Position numbers and translations under genes: made by a program. The notes below the pieces were generated by a model. It worked only from the letters and a program-made list of their open reading frames with translations. It searched no databases and was not told where the DNA came from. From Dactylis glomerata (Eukaryota; Streptophyta; Magnoliopsida; Poales; Poaceae), in contig QXEO01000531.1 of assembly GCA_007115705.1 (NCBI GenBank), forward strand, positions 9,874,342 to 9,938,341: DNA of 64,000 bases. Reading direction: 5' to 3'. This document shows positions 33,441 to 45,223 of this stretch, piece after piece; the first letter of the stretch is position 1, and every line of letters begins with the position of its first letter.

Positions 33441-34116
33441 CAAGCTTTATCAAAGAGCACCAATGTGCCAATTTTTCAAAGAACTCGAAACCGCTCTCAC
33501 TTGTTTAGTATGGAATATAGCAAGAACCCGATTGCCAGTCGTTGACAGGAAACAACCACCTCTCAAAGTAAAATTTTATCTATGTTTTACAAATGAAAAG
33601 CTCTAGCACATGTTAAATCCCTGCTTCCCTCTGCGAAGGGCCTTTCTTCTACTTTTATGTTGGGTCTTCATTTTCTAACTTTAAGCACTATCTTGAGAGC
33701 ATGGCTGTCATTCTTAGTGTAATGTGCTTCTCCCAGAACACGGTTAATTGTGGTATAACTTTGATGCTTGTATCTTTGATATTCCTACTTCTAGTATTCT
33801 CTTGAACTTCAGAGGTGCCTTGGCATTTATGTTTTGCCCCCACAAATAAAGGAATGCGGGATACCACTCTTTCATATCTTATTATGAGCATTACAATCTT
33901 ATAGCTTCTTATGTTTCATGTTGCTTGTTATTAGTGTATTGGCACTCTTTCATAGCTTGCATGACTATGAGATAACATTAGTTGCATATTTCTTATTATG
34001 AATTGCCTCAGTACTTGATCACATAGTGAGAATTTATACATCTTATGAAGCAAAATGTGTTCATGAAACTTTCTTTTATTGCTCTCAGTTGTTAACTGAA
34101 TAGCTTGAGGACAAGC

Positions 34117-34138
34117 AATAAGCTAAGCTTGGGGGAGT
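34117..34138 (+). promoter_or_regulatory. Polypurine-type tract of element A
   Basis: AAGCTAAGCTTGGGGGAGT directly precedes the 3' LTR start TGATACGTCC. Confidence 0.65.
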
Positions 34139-34990
34139 TGATACGTCCAAAATGTATCTACTTTCCTGAACACTTTTGCTGTTGTTTCTCCTCTAATTTG
34201 TGTGTTTTGAATACAACTAACATAGACTAATGCTGTTTTCCGCAAAATTTCCCTAGTGTCTTGTTTTTGTGCAGAAATCCAACTTTTAGGAAAAATCTCG
34301 GAAAATACTGCAAAAATCCTATTTTACCAGAAGACCCACGGAGCCAGAATACGAGACGGAGAGGGGCCATGAGGGCACCACACCACCTGGTGGCGCGGGC
34401 CAGGCCTGGCCGCGCCAGGGGGTGGGGTGGCCGCCCCTGCCATCTCCTCGAGCCCCCCTTCCACCTACATATACCCTTTGACCTGAAACTATCGGGGGTT
34501 CGGCGTTTTTCCTAGATAGAGTTCCGCTGCGCCGCCACCATCAGAAACCGCAATTCTAGCACCCTGTCGGGACAAGATTTGGAGGAGATCTTCATCATCA
34601 TCATCACCGATGTCTCTCCATCAACCATCCATGATTCCCCCATCCATGTGTGAGTAACTCCCGCTGTCTTGATTATTACATGAATTATATTATCCATGCA
34701 ACACCCGTTCATCCATCCCTATGCCTATAGTATTTAATCCTACTATTTACTATTGATACAGTTACCGTCTTTACTTTACTATTGCTGCTACTATTTTACT
34801 ACTGTCACCACTATAAAACTGTTGCTACTGATAAACCGATGCGAGGAAGTCTGTTTCCAGTTGCAGCTGAATTGACAACTCATCTTTTAAGGCTTATAAA
34901 TATTCTTTGGCTCCCCTTGTGTCGAATCAATAAATTTGGGTTTTACTTCCCTCAAAGACTGTTGTGATCCCCTATACTTGTGGGTCATTA
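34139..34990 (+). repeat. 3' LTR of element A, internally deleted
   Basis: 852 bp against 1,383 and 1,395 bp in its sister LTRs. The missing segment, about 530 bp, runs from after CCCGCTGT to before CTTGATTATTACATG. TGT is present at both edges in the other copies, so the deletion joined at a short microhomology. Confidence 0.87.
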
Positions 34991-34995
34991 GTGGC

Positions 34996-35118
34996 ATCTT
35001 GGTAGGAGTCAGGACAGATACCATGGATGTTTTAGCTTATTCGGATGGTGATTTTCATGTAAAACTACATATTAGGAATAAGCTAGATAATTTTACATGG
35101 AGTCTTGTTGTCTATGGT
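34996..35118 (+). pseudogene. LINE, segment 2: endonuclease continuation
   Basis: 123 bp between A and B. It continues the frame from 16887 as I-L-V-G-V-R-T-D-T-M...T-W-S-L-V-V-Y-G, the middle strands of the LINE endonuclease. There are no stops. B is inserted after ATGGT. Confidence 0.83.
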
Positions 35119-36513
35119 TGATACGTCCAAAACGTATCTACTTTCCCGAACACTTTTGCTGTTGTTTCTCCTCTAATTTGTGTGTTTTGGATACAAATAA
35201 CACCAACTGACGCTGTTTTCAGCAGAATTGCCCAAGTGTCTTATTTTTGTGCAGAAATCCGACTTTCAGGAAAAATCTCAGAAAATATTGCAAAAATCCT
35301 ATTTTACCAGAAGACACACGAAGCCAGAGTACGAGATGGAGAGGGGCCGAGAGGGCACCACACCACCTGGTGGCACGGGCCAGGCCAGGCCACACCAGGG
35401 GTGGTGTGGCCGCCCCAGCCATCTCCTAGACCCCTCCTTCCGCCTACATATACCCTCTGACCTGAAAATACCGGGGGATCAGTGTTTTTCCAGATAGAGT
35501 TCCGCTGCGCCGCCACCATCAGAAACCGCAATTCGGAACAAGAAACTCCGTTCTGGCACCCTGACGGGATGGGCATTTGGAGGAGATCATCACCATCATC
35601 ATCACTGACATGTCTCCATCAACCATCCATGATTCCCCATCCATGTGTGAGTAATTCCCACTGTAGGTGAAGGGGATGGTAGGGATTGGATGAGATCATT
35701 CATGTAATTGCTATGAGATTGTTAGGGCATGGTGCCTAGTATCCATTGTTAGTGCTTATGACATTGTTGCAACTTGTTGTGCTTAATGCTTGTCACTTTG
35801 GGCCCGAGTGCCATGATCTCAGATCTGAACTTGTTATTGTTTTATGATGATAATTGTTGTTTTTGATCTTACCTGCAAGTTGTATACACATATAGTTGTC
35901 CGGAACCCGAGGCCCCAAAGTGACAATAATTGGGATAATCGAAGGGGATGGCTGTGATGTGAGGATCACATGTGTTCACTGAGTGTTAATGCTTTGCTCC
36001 GGTACTCTATTAAAAGGAGTACCTTAATTACCAGTAGATTCCCTTGAGGCCCCGCTGCAAACGGGATGGTAGGACAGAAGATGTCATGCAAGTTTCTCAT
36101 TGTGAGCACGTACAACTAGATACGAAACACATGCCTATGGTTGTTTAGTACTAGGATGCTTTATCATTATTTATCTGCAATTGCCCATGTCTTGATTATT
36201 ACATGAATTATCTTGTCCATGCAACGCCCGTTCATCCATTCCTATGCCTACATTATTTAATCCTACTGTTTACTATTGATACCATTATTGTCTTTACTTT
36301 ACTATTGCTCCTACTATTTTACTACTATCACAACTATAAAACTATTGCTACTGATAAATCATTGCGAGCAAGTCTGTTTCGAGGTGTAGCTAAATTGACA
36401 ACTTATTTGTCAAGGCTTATAAATATTCTTTGGCTCCCCTAATGTTGAATCAGTAAATTTGGGTTTTACTTCCCTCGAAGACTTTTGCGATCCCCTATAC
36501 TTGTGGGTCATCA
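35119..36513 (+). mobile_element. B: solo LTR of the element A family
   Basis: 1,395 bp, TGATACGTCC...GTGGGTCATCA, with perfect 5-bp duplications ATGGT (35114-35118, 36514-36518). No internal sequence is present. A solo LTR forms by recombination between the two LTRs of a full element. It matches the 5' LTR of A over its whole length. Confidence 0.92.
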
Positions 36514-36518
36514 ATGGT

Positions 36519-37076
36519 GCGGCCCAAGAGGAATTTAAGGCTGATTTTTTTCCAGAAATGGTTAATTTAGCAAAAGATAACCCCTATCCCATTCTTATTG
36601 GGGGGATTTCAATTTGCTTAGATTTCCAATTGAGAAGACTAAAGGCCGGTTTGATGATCATTGGCCATTCTTGTTCAATGCTGTCATTGACAGCTTAGAT
36701 TTAAGGGAGGTTGCAATGATTGGCAGACAATTCAGCTGGGCAAATCATCTTCCAGAGCCTACATATAAAAACTAGATCGAGTACTCATGGACTCAGTATG
36801 AGCCTACATATTTGGGCAAATAATCTTCCAGAGCCTACATACGAAGATAAATTTCCAGTGGTCTCAGTACAAGCTCTGGAGCGTATTGAGTCTCTGTCGG
36901 ATCATGCTCCCATTCTGTTGAGTACCGGTTCATCAAGACCACATTGTGGTCGCCGATTCAAGTTTGAACTAGGTTGGCTTCATAGGGATGGTTTTCACGA
37001 TATGGTTAAGTCTGTATGGGAGCGTCCTACTGTTGGTCAATCCCCAATCCAAAGGTGGAACAACAAAATCCGATCT
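36519..37076 (+). pseudogene. LINE, segment 3: C-terminal endonuclease
   Basis: It continues in frame after B (A-A-Q-E-E-F-K-A-D). The I-G-G-D-F-N motif is shifted by one missing G in the G run near 36599-36605. The protein resumes in another frame with W-A-N-H-L-P-E-P-T-Y, of which a second, degenerate copy follows about 75 bp later (partial duplication). The catalytic S-D-H-A-P motif lies near 36898. The recognisable sequence ends at R-W-N-N-K-I-R-S (37076), before any reverse transcriptase. The downstream half is missing. Confidence 0.82.
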
Positions 37077-37126
37077 TGATACGGGGTGGCCTTCGGACAC
37101 CACCGCATCATGTGCGTCAACAACAT
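37077..37126 (+). other. Unassigned sequence between LINE and D1, continues at 63036
   Basis: 50 bp of unknown origin ending in AACAT, the D1 target. With D1 removed it joins 63036 onward in one open frame (V-A-F-G-H-H-R-I-M-C-V-N-N-I-H-T-Q-V-R-H-H-R then Glu-rich). I cannot name the family. Confidence 0.45.
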
Positions 37127-40100
37127 TGTAACAACTCAGAAATTGTAATCCACTTCTTAATAAATAAAGTGCCAAAATTTGGACCCAAACAAAACTTTTC
37201 ATCTATTATTGTATGCATACATGCATTTTCTTTTATTTATATTCTATGATTTTATGTGTGTTATTTTTGATTGAGCATTGGTTAGATAAATCTAAGTGAA
37301 CCAACAGAATCAATTGAGAAGATCTTTAGGAAACAAAGAAACTAGAAGTAAAAATAAGTAAGAAAGAGATAAAGTTAATATGATCTAGAAACTGTTATTG
37401 ACTACACCACTTTGAGACCTTAGATTAAGCAATCTACAGATCACCTTCATGTTTGACCTATTAGTTGAGCTTAACCAAGTTATGGACTAACTCAACCCAC
37501 AGAGATCTACCAAAATTTCAAACCAGAGCATCACCCAAACTTGAGCCAAAGTTTGAATCCAACACAGTGACTATACTCAAATTTGAAATATAAATTTCTG
37601 CAAAACTCAACCTTTCACTATAACAAAAATATGGCTAGGTACCTTATCCAATATGATGAGCACCCAAAGTGGAAAATTTTGAAAATTCGAATTTTGAGTT
37701 CTTGCGGGCATTTCGTCGAACACTGGCAGAAGCAAATCAATTTGAGATCAAGATCACTGGAGCTGCACTGTGCTGGCTCGCTCCAGCACTGTCGCCATGC
37801 TCCTTGGCCTCTCCTCGATCGACTCCAGCTTCCCCAGCCCCGACCCAGGCCGTGAGGAGAGGAGGAAGGAGGAGAAACGCGCCCAGGGCCCCCTCCCAGC
37901 AACCCTCTTCCCTGCACGTTGCCGACCAGCTTGGAGGCGCCAGAGGAGACCCACAGCACCCCGCGGCCGAACCAGCACCCTCCCAGCACGCGAGCGTGGC
38001 CGCCGTGGCCGGAGAAACCGTCGAACGCAACCAGGACCCCCGAGCCGGCGAGCTTCTGGTCGCCTTGCTCCCGGCCTCCTGAGACTATAAATACCCCCTC
38101 CGATCAAACGAAACGACTCACCTCACTCCCCTCTACCTCCCAGACATCGTCGCTTAGCCCCGCTTGCCCTAGTTCGCCGTCGCCAGCCTCGCCGGAGTGG
38201 TACTGGACGAGCAGAGCGCCGCTGCGTCCGAGCACCTGGGGGCAAACTGCTGCAGGGAATCGGAGGAGGAGACGAACCGCCGCCGATCCCGCACGTCGCC
38301 GACGAGTTCTGCTTCCTCTACGCCTCGCCATCGCCGTCGAACATTCGTCACTGCTCGCAGGTGAGCTCCTGCCCGTGCTGAGGAAGAAGATGATCGCGAG
38401 CCGTTAGATCTTGATCGGACGATAACTTACCGATTCGGGTTTCGTAATTAGGTCTGACGAGTCGGCCCCACCTGTCAGCACCGTTTGTTATTTTTTCCCG
38501 CCGCAGCGAAACGTTTTCTGGGCCAGGCCCGTTCGGGTTCTACTCAGACTCGGCCCAGTTAGCTAGAATTAGGTCCGTTTCATTTTCTAAATTATTCTCC
38601 CGCCTTTTTAATTAATTTGAATATGTTTCAGATACTATTTTCAAACTTTAATTCCTAGAGTTTTACAAATCCAAATCTAGCAAATAAATATGCATTGGAA
38701 AGCTTATAAAATAATCTACCCAATAGAACTGGTTAGACTTCAAAATAAGTTCAGAATAAAATCAGATATGAATAGTGTGACCATAGCTTGTTTAATAATG
38801 AAAGATTTCTAGAAAATTATTTAAGCTATCAAAAATCATGAAAATTAAAATGTGAACTTACTAATGACCCCTCTTACTGTTAGTCAACACTAATCTACCC
38901 CAAACCCCATTAGTGTGCTCATTTAGACCCTAACCCAATCCTATTTTGTAGCATAAAATAATAGATCACTAGTGCACACTTAGAGTTAATCGCCCTCAAT
39001 GCCAATTCACTTAGTGGATCCAGCCCACTTAAACTTGTCTTAGTAACCCTAAATCCACACCAATGCTGCACAAGTGAACCACCTATGCCACTTAGTAGAG
39101 AATCTAGCTTGCACACTTGAAGAAAAACTTGGAAGAAAGACTTACCCTCCAACACCTTAAAAGTGCAACATGAAGGCTTTGGTCAGCAAACAAAGATGTG
39201 TGCTTGGTGTGTTGTTAGCTTGGTGAAGTGATTGTGTGCTTTGTGTTTATTCGTTATTAGACTCTAGTGTTGCCGAGGAGGATATTGGAGGGGATTATTA
39301 TTATCAAGAAGAAGAAAACCCCGGACACTTTGCCAACCAAGGCAAGCCATCTTTTGATTCATACTCCCCATGCCTAGTTTTAATATTGCATTCTACTTGT
39401 TTTAAGTAAATTGCATGATTGAATTGCTAGAGTAGAAAGATAGAAGTATATTGATGTCTTGATTATCAAGGGCATCAAGCTGAGTTTATCCAACTCTATT
39501 TTAGTGGTCATCACTCAATGTAGTTGCTTAGTCGCTAATAATATTGAGGCCATCTATAAGGGGAACTCTAGTTGAAATTGGTGACTTGAACTTGAAACTT
39601 GAAATGGAGATTTCTCCTACAGAATGGCTTTATGAAAGAAAATCAATCTTGACTAAGAACTATGAAACATATTTCTAAATGACAACGAGTGATGTACCAT
39701 GGGAGCCAATTTTACCGTACAACCACATTACCCCTATATGGGAAGGGGCTTAATCCGTAGCTTGTTTATCTTAGTATGGGAGGCCTTGTAACAAATCTTC
39801 ATGGAAGGACACCGCGAAACGGTTAATTCTGGACCAGGTGGATTCCACTAACCCGGCCTCCGGGATGGGCAGAACTAGAGGCGCCGGAGCGGGGTTCCGT
39901 ATCCCGGGCTCTAGGGAAGGATCCTATACTAGGATGAGCAAGTGAAAGAATTTGTTTGATTATCTGAACCTCGCATACTTTGTGTATGTCGAACCGTGGA
40001 TTTCTCCTAGCAGATGTATTGAATCTTGTGGGTAAAGTGTACCCCTCTGCAGAGGTTTTGAAACTATTCGAATAACCGCGTCCTCGGTCATGGACGGTTG

Positions 40101-40688
40101 GCAAGCTGTACTTGACTTTTGTCAGGATTAAAAATGACAATGGTGAACTGAATGACTTGACTTGAAATGTTGTTGACACACTTGAAGTCCTCTTTAGGTG
40201 GAACTTAGAGAACTAAACCTCTTTCCTATAAGTGAACATTCTTGGGAAATAAAACTAGCTTTTGCAAATAAACTTAGTGCTTAGTCCACTATATCCAACC
40301 TTGCATATCTGCTTCATCATTTCAATTATAAGATGGTTTGCGAGTGCATCCAATGTACTCACGGCTGTGTCCCTGGCTATCAACTTGGCCAGACTATGGG
40401 GAGGAATACCAGGAGGAAGGGTATGAAGAAGAGTACCAGAACTAAGCTCGTCTCCGTGAGTCGCCATTTGCCTGTAGGGAGAAGGCATGGGCCGAAGACG
40501 TTATTTCCGCTGCTATATTGTGTTGTAATATGACTTGGTCTAGATGACCATTGTATTTGAACCATCGTATTGTAATGTCTATGGAACTGAGTACCAACTA
40601 CGTTATGTATATCGCAACAACGGTTCTGGGATTGCGGTGGAATACATAACGGGCACTTCGAATTTGTATCAAATTTGAGGTCGTCACA
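37127..40688 (+). repeat. 5' LTR of D1
   Basis: TGTAACAACTC...GAGGTCGTCACA. A GC-rich block from about 37740 to 38540 surrounds the TATA box. Its many overlapping Arg/Pro-rich open frames on both strands are chance frames. Confidence 0.93.
38086..38093 (+). promoter_or_regulatory. TATA box in D1 5' LTR
   Basis: TATAAATA in GAGACTATAAATACCCC. The same box occurs in the 3' LTR at 60425-60432. In D2 the matching position reads TATAAAAAG on the minus strand. Confidence 0.65.
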
Positions 40689-40691
40689 AGT

Positions 40692-40703
40692 TGGTATCAG
40701 AGC
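40692..40703 (+). promoter_or_regulatory. Primer-binding site of D1 (initiator Met tRNA)
   Basis: TGGTATCAGAGC, three bases after the LTR. A perfect match to the usual plant initiator-tRNA complement. Confidence 0.92.
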
Positions 40704-40903
40704 CTAGGCTGACCATAGGAGACCTTAGTTAGAATGGGCGTTAAACAAAACCTTGATAAAAGAAAGATACAAGAACGGTTGCAAAAATTGCTTAGTCTTT
40801 CCTCTCTAGTTGCAAAGTTTTATACATACCTCAGTTTTTGGCCTACTTAAAATTTTGCACACTTGAGTTGATCACTAACTTAATCTAATCTAAAAAATTT
40901 TAG

Positions 40904-41686
40904 ATGGCCCCGGTATTCACTGAGCAGTACCAGTTGGGCCATGGTGGCAGCCTTTGTTTCGAGCGAGACCTCACCACCCTGACCTTGTTCCTGAACCGTT
41001 TGTATCCGGAGTTCAAGGGAGCCGTGCTCAATGAGCACCCAGATGGAGAGCTACCGTGGCTTATCCGCGCCAGTTGCCGTGGCAAGAAGGGGATGTTGGG
41101 TTCTCCAAGGGTCAAGTTTGAGCTTGTGGAGAACACTTGGGCCGATGGTTTGGTCCGAGCGATGCAGGAGATGCATGCCCGCTTGTGCGGACTGCATGTT
41201 GAGGAGGTTCAGGGAGGACGCCTCAGGGATTTTGCTCGGCGTGATGCGGATGGACGTCCCGCAAACATGCCCGGGCAGAATGAGCCGAGTACCTACATCG
41301 ATCACATGGACTTCTTGCTGTAATCCACTCAGCTGGAGGCCGATCGTGCCCGTACTAGGGCCAACCTCGAGCACGTTGCACTAGTGGAGGCGAGGAGCAC
41401 TATCAGGATTCTTGCGAAGGAGCGCAAGAGCCTTCGTCGCTAGCGCGATGAGAAGGAACAAGACCTTGAGGAGTTGAAGGCCAATGTGGCGGAGTTGACT
41501 GAGTACATTGAGAGTCTGGAGGATCACCTTGGTGAGGAGGAAGGCATTGATCTCCGCAAGGAGGATAATGCCCTCATTAGTGATGAGGATGACTTCATGG
41601 AGGACCTTGATGATCCGGAAGATGATGGGCACAATGGATTCATTGTGAGTGATGAGGAGGAAGACCCCGAGGAGCCCGCTGTTTAG
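40904..41686 (+). pseudogene. Extra ORF upstream of gag in D1
   Basis: Same protein as the intact one in D2 (see 53613-54395). It starts at ATG 40904 (M-A-P-V-F-T-E-Q-Y-Q). TAA at 41321-41323 replaces Tyr, and TAG at 41441-41443 replaces Gln. The rest of the frame is open to TAG 41684-41686. It is not fused to gag, which starts about 275 bp later. Confidence 0.8.
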
Positions 41687-41960
41687 ATCAGAGATCCACG
41701 TGTTATCTAGCTTTGAGTTCCACTTTATTTTCACTTCGTGTAGGTGTGAGTTGTATCCCCCTCTCTAGTAGACGAGTCGCAATGGTTTGATGTAAACCAT
41801 TTGTAATGTGTGAACTCGTGTGTATGATATGTTTGATGAGTGTTGAATGGAATTTGAATTGGCCTTTAAGGCCTTAGTAAGACAAAATTGCATCATCCAT
41901 GTTACCTTTAAATCTTAGCAAATTAGCTTTTCCCTCTTGTCTTACACACCTTATCTTCAG

Positions 41961-44900
41961 ATGCCGCGAGCACCCCCACCCCCGAACCCGGAAATGGCCG
42001 AATTGCTAAGGTTGATCATGGAAGACCGGGAAGCAGCCCGAGCTGAGCGCCAAGCCAACTTGGCCACTCTTCAGCAGTTAACCCAGATGGCAATGAACCA
42101 CAACAATGGCAATGGCAATGGTGAAGGAGAAAACCATGGCAATGGAGAGCACCGATCCAAGTTAAGGAGTTTCCAAAACACCAACCCTCCTATATTCGCT
42201 AAGTCTGAAGAGCCCTTAGATGCCGATGATTGGCTTCGCACTATGGAAAACAATTTGGCAGTCGCCGAAGTTAGTGAAAATGAGAAGGTTTTGTACACCA
42301 CCCACTATCTTGCTGGAGCAGCAAGAGCTTGGTGGGATAGCACCCGTGCAATGCAAGCCCCAGGGTATGTGATGCCTTGGGAGGAGTTCAAGAGCAAGTT
42401 TAGCAAAGCCCATGTTCCATTGGGATTGGTGAAAAGGATGAGAGATGAGTTCAGAAATCTGAAGCAAGGTTCCCTATCTGTGGTGGATTACCGTGACAAG
42501 TTCCTGACCTTGTCGAGGTATGCTCCAGATGACACCAACACCACTGAAAGAAGCAAGAAAGGTTTCTGGATGGACTTCATGATGAGATGCAATGTGTCTT
42601 GGTCAGCATCCACTTTGCCGACCTGGAGTCATTGGTTGACTCTGCCATTCAGATGGAAGGCAAACTCAAGCAAGCTACCGAGAACCGCAAGCGCCGTATG
42701 ATGTATCAAGGCAACTCGAGCAACTCGCAGAAGCCAAGGGGAAATGCACCTATGGGTTTTGCCCCTAGACCAATGAGGCCGTCTGCACCTGCTCCACGTC
42801 CCAACTATCCCAGCCGTCCACCCGGCAACAACTTCAATCGTGCACCTCCAAGACCTAGTGGCAACAACTTCAACACCAATACTCCAAGGCCAAATGGCGC
42901 CCCTGTGTTACCCAAGCCTGGTGACAAGTCTGGTGTTACCTGTTATGAGTGCGGACTCAAAGGGCACTACTCCAATGAGTGCCCCAAGAAGCTGAATGAT
43001 GCATCCAAGACCACTGCCCCTGCTCAGCAGCAGCGCCGTGTGGGAAATGGCAAGAACTATCCACCAAGGAACCAGCCTCATTCTCACGGCCGTCTGAATC
43101 ACATGAATGTTGAAGAAGCTCAGGAAGCAACCGACGTGGTGCTTGGTATGTTCCCTGTTAACTCAGTTCTTGCAAGAGTTCTGTTTGATTCTGGAGCTTC
43201 ACACTCATTTGTTACCCAATTATTCGTTGATAAAAGTGGACTTCAACCCACACCCTTGAAAGATGTCATGTCTGTGCAAATTCCCGGGTCAGTAACCAAA
43301 GCCAGTTGTACCTGCTTGGCAGTGCCCATAGAAATCCATGGAATAGCTTTCTTAGCAAATTTGATAGTGTTGGGAACCAAAGGTTTGGAAGTAGTTCTTG
43401 GTATGAATTGGATGTCTTTACATCAAGGAGTGATAGATTGTGCCAAGAAGACCATCACCATGAAGAGTAGCAATGGGATCATAGTCAAGCATGTGTCCGT
43501 AAAACCACCCCAAACCACCCGATGTCAAAAAAGTATCTCAGGACCAACCATAGAGGAAGTTTCCATTGTTTGTGAATACCCGGATGTCTTTCCCGATGAG
43601 CTACCCGGAATGCCACCGGATCGGGATATTGAGTTTATCATTGAGCTTATCCCCGGAACTGGATCAATAGCCCAACGACCCTATCGTATGAACCCAGCTG
43701 AATTAGTTGAGTTGAAGAAGCAATTGGATGACCTTTTGAGTAAAGGATTGATTCAGCCAAGTTCTTCTGCTTGGAGATCACCTGTTCTGTTTGTGGATAA
43801 AAGTGACGCTTCTAGCCGACTGTGCACTGATTATCGCAAGCTTAACGATGTGACCATCAAGAACAAGTATCCTCTCCCAAAGATTGAAGATTTGTTTGAC
43901 CAATTGACTGGAGCTAGAGTGTTCTCAAAGATAGATCTTAGAACTGGATACCACCAACTGAAGATCCGTGCAACGGATATCCCCAAGACAGCCTTCACTA
44001 CCCGATACGGATTGTATGAGTACACCGTAATGTCCTTTGGATTGACCAATGCCCCTGCTTATTTCATGAATCTCATGAATAAGGTTTTTATGGAGTTCTT
44101 GGATAAGTTTGTTGTTGTCTTCATTGACGACATTCTTATCTACTCCAAATCCGAAGAAGAGCATGCAACCCATTTGAGATTAATTCTAGAGACCTTAAGA
44201 GAGCATCAGCTGTATGCCAAGTTCAGTAAATGTGAGTTCTGGTTGAAGGAGGTTGGATTCTTAGGCCATGTGCTATCAGCTGGAGGAATCTCCGTGGGCC
44301 CCCAAGAAGATCAAATCCGTCATGGAATGGGAAGCCCCTACCACTCAGACGGAAGTTAGAGGTTTTCTCGGATTAGCGGGATATTACCGCAAATTTGTTG
44401 GAGGATTTTCCAGCATTGCCCGGCCAATGACTCAATTGCTGAAGAAGGACAAGAAGTTTGAATGGACCCCTAAATGTGAAGAGAGTTTTCAAGAGCTCAA
44501 GAAGCGATTGGTGACCGCACCCGTCCTAACCATGCCCGATATCACCAAAAACTTTGATGTCTATTGCGACGCTTCCAAACTGGGACTTGGTTGCGTATTG
44601 ATGCAAGAAGGCAAGGTCATAGCTTACCTCTCTCGGCAGCTTAGACCTCATGAAGAAAACTATCCAACCCATGATCTAGAGTTAGCAGCCGTGGTCCTAG
44701 CTTTGAAGACTTGGAGGCATTATCTGATGGGCAACCGTTGTGAGATTTACACTGATCACAAGAGTTTGAAGTATATATTCACCCAGAAGGAGTTGAACAT
44801 GAGGCAAAGGAGATGGATAGAGTTGATCAAGGATTATGATCTGGAAATTCACTATCACCCCGGTAAGGCCAATGTAGTGGCCGATGCGTTGAGTCGGAAG

Positions 44901-45223
44901 CCATGCTCATTGAATATGAGGATCAAGGAAGAGCAACCTATGTTGCACCAAGAGTTTGAAAATTTTGGATTGGAACTATTCAGTCAAGGATTCTTAGCCA
45001 ACCTTGAGTTTCAACCCACCTTGATGTGCCAAATCAAAGAAGCCCAGAAGGGAAATGAGAGTATTGAAGGAATCAAGCGCAGAATTGGTTCCGGCAAGGT
45101 GCCAGGATTCGAAGAGGATGATCAAGGAGTTCTTTGGTATAAAGGCCGTATTTGTGTGCCAGCTGATTCAGAATTGAAGGAAGTGATTATGAAGGAAGCC
45201 CATGAGACACCTTACTCCATCCA
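41961..45223 (+). pseudogene. gag-pol of D1, 5' part (gag, protease, RT, RNase H)
   Basis: It starts at ATG 41961 (M-P-R-A-P-P-P-P). Order: gag capsid (A-R-A-W-W-D-S-T near 42325), zinc knuckle C-Y-E-C-G-L-K-G-H-Y-S-N-E-C near 42940, protease L-F-D-S-G-A-S-H-S-F near 43185, RT with V-F-I-D-D-I-L-I-Y near 44120, RNase H with Y-C-D-A-S near 44565, then the start of the integrase zinc finger. A one-base loss near 42548 (GAAAGAAG for GAGAAGAAG) and a one-base gain near 44295 (GGGCCCCC for AGACCCC) shift the frame. D2 splits it after A-T-C-C-A. Confidence 0.88.

Larger units (their letters stand above)
32351..34138 (+). other. Non-coding tail of element A
   Basis: About 1.8 kb, T-rich at its start, with no coding sequence. 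It shares several blocks with the tail of E1, including the conserved hairpin at 33354-33440 and the run CACTATAAATTCCTATGCAT. It ends in a purine-rich tract before the 3' LTR. Confidence 0.65.
16888..34990 (+). mobile_element. A: Athila-type Ty3/Gypsy retrotransposon, non-autonomous, interrupted by C
   Basis: Flanked by a perfect 5-bp duplication GTGGC (16883-16887, 34991-34995). Order: 5' LTR (16888-18270), primer site, gag-protease pseudogene, element C (21243-30566), an Athila ORF-1-like pseudogene, a non-coding tail, a purine tract and the 3' LTR (34139-34990). It is about 8.77 kb without C. No pol is present. Removing it restores the LINE reading frame (R-S-G-G then I-L-V-G-V). The last bases are TCATTA where the sister LTR B has TCATCA, a single substitution at the terminus. 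Confidence 0.92.

Noticed and set aside
37740..38410. Overlapping Arg/Pro-rich open frames on both strands in the D1 LTR (and copies near 47520-48160, 56860-57550, 60080-60750)
   Set aside because: They lie in a GC-rich LTR block around the TATA box, recur with every LTR, show no domain, and the high GC content alone keeps several frames open.
40333..40533. Short LTR open frame at the end of D1 LTR
   Set aside because: Repeated in all D LTRs on both strands, without coding signature.
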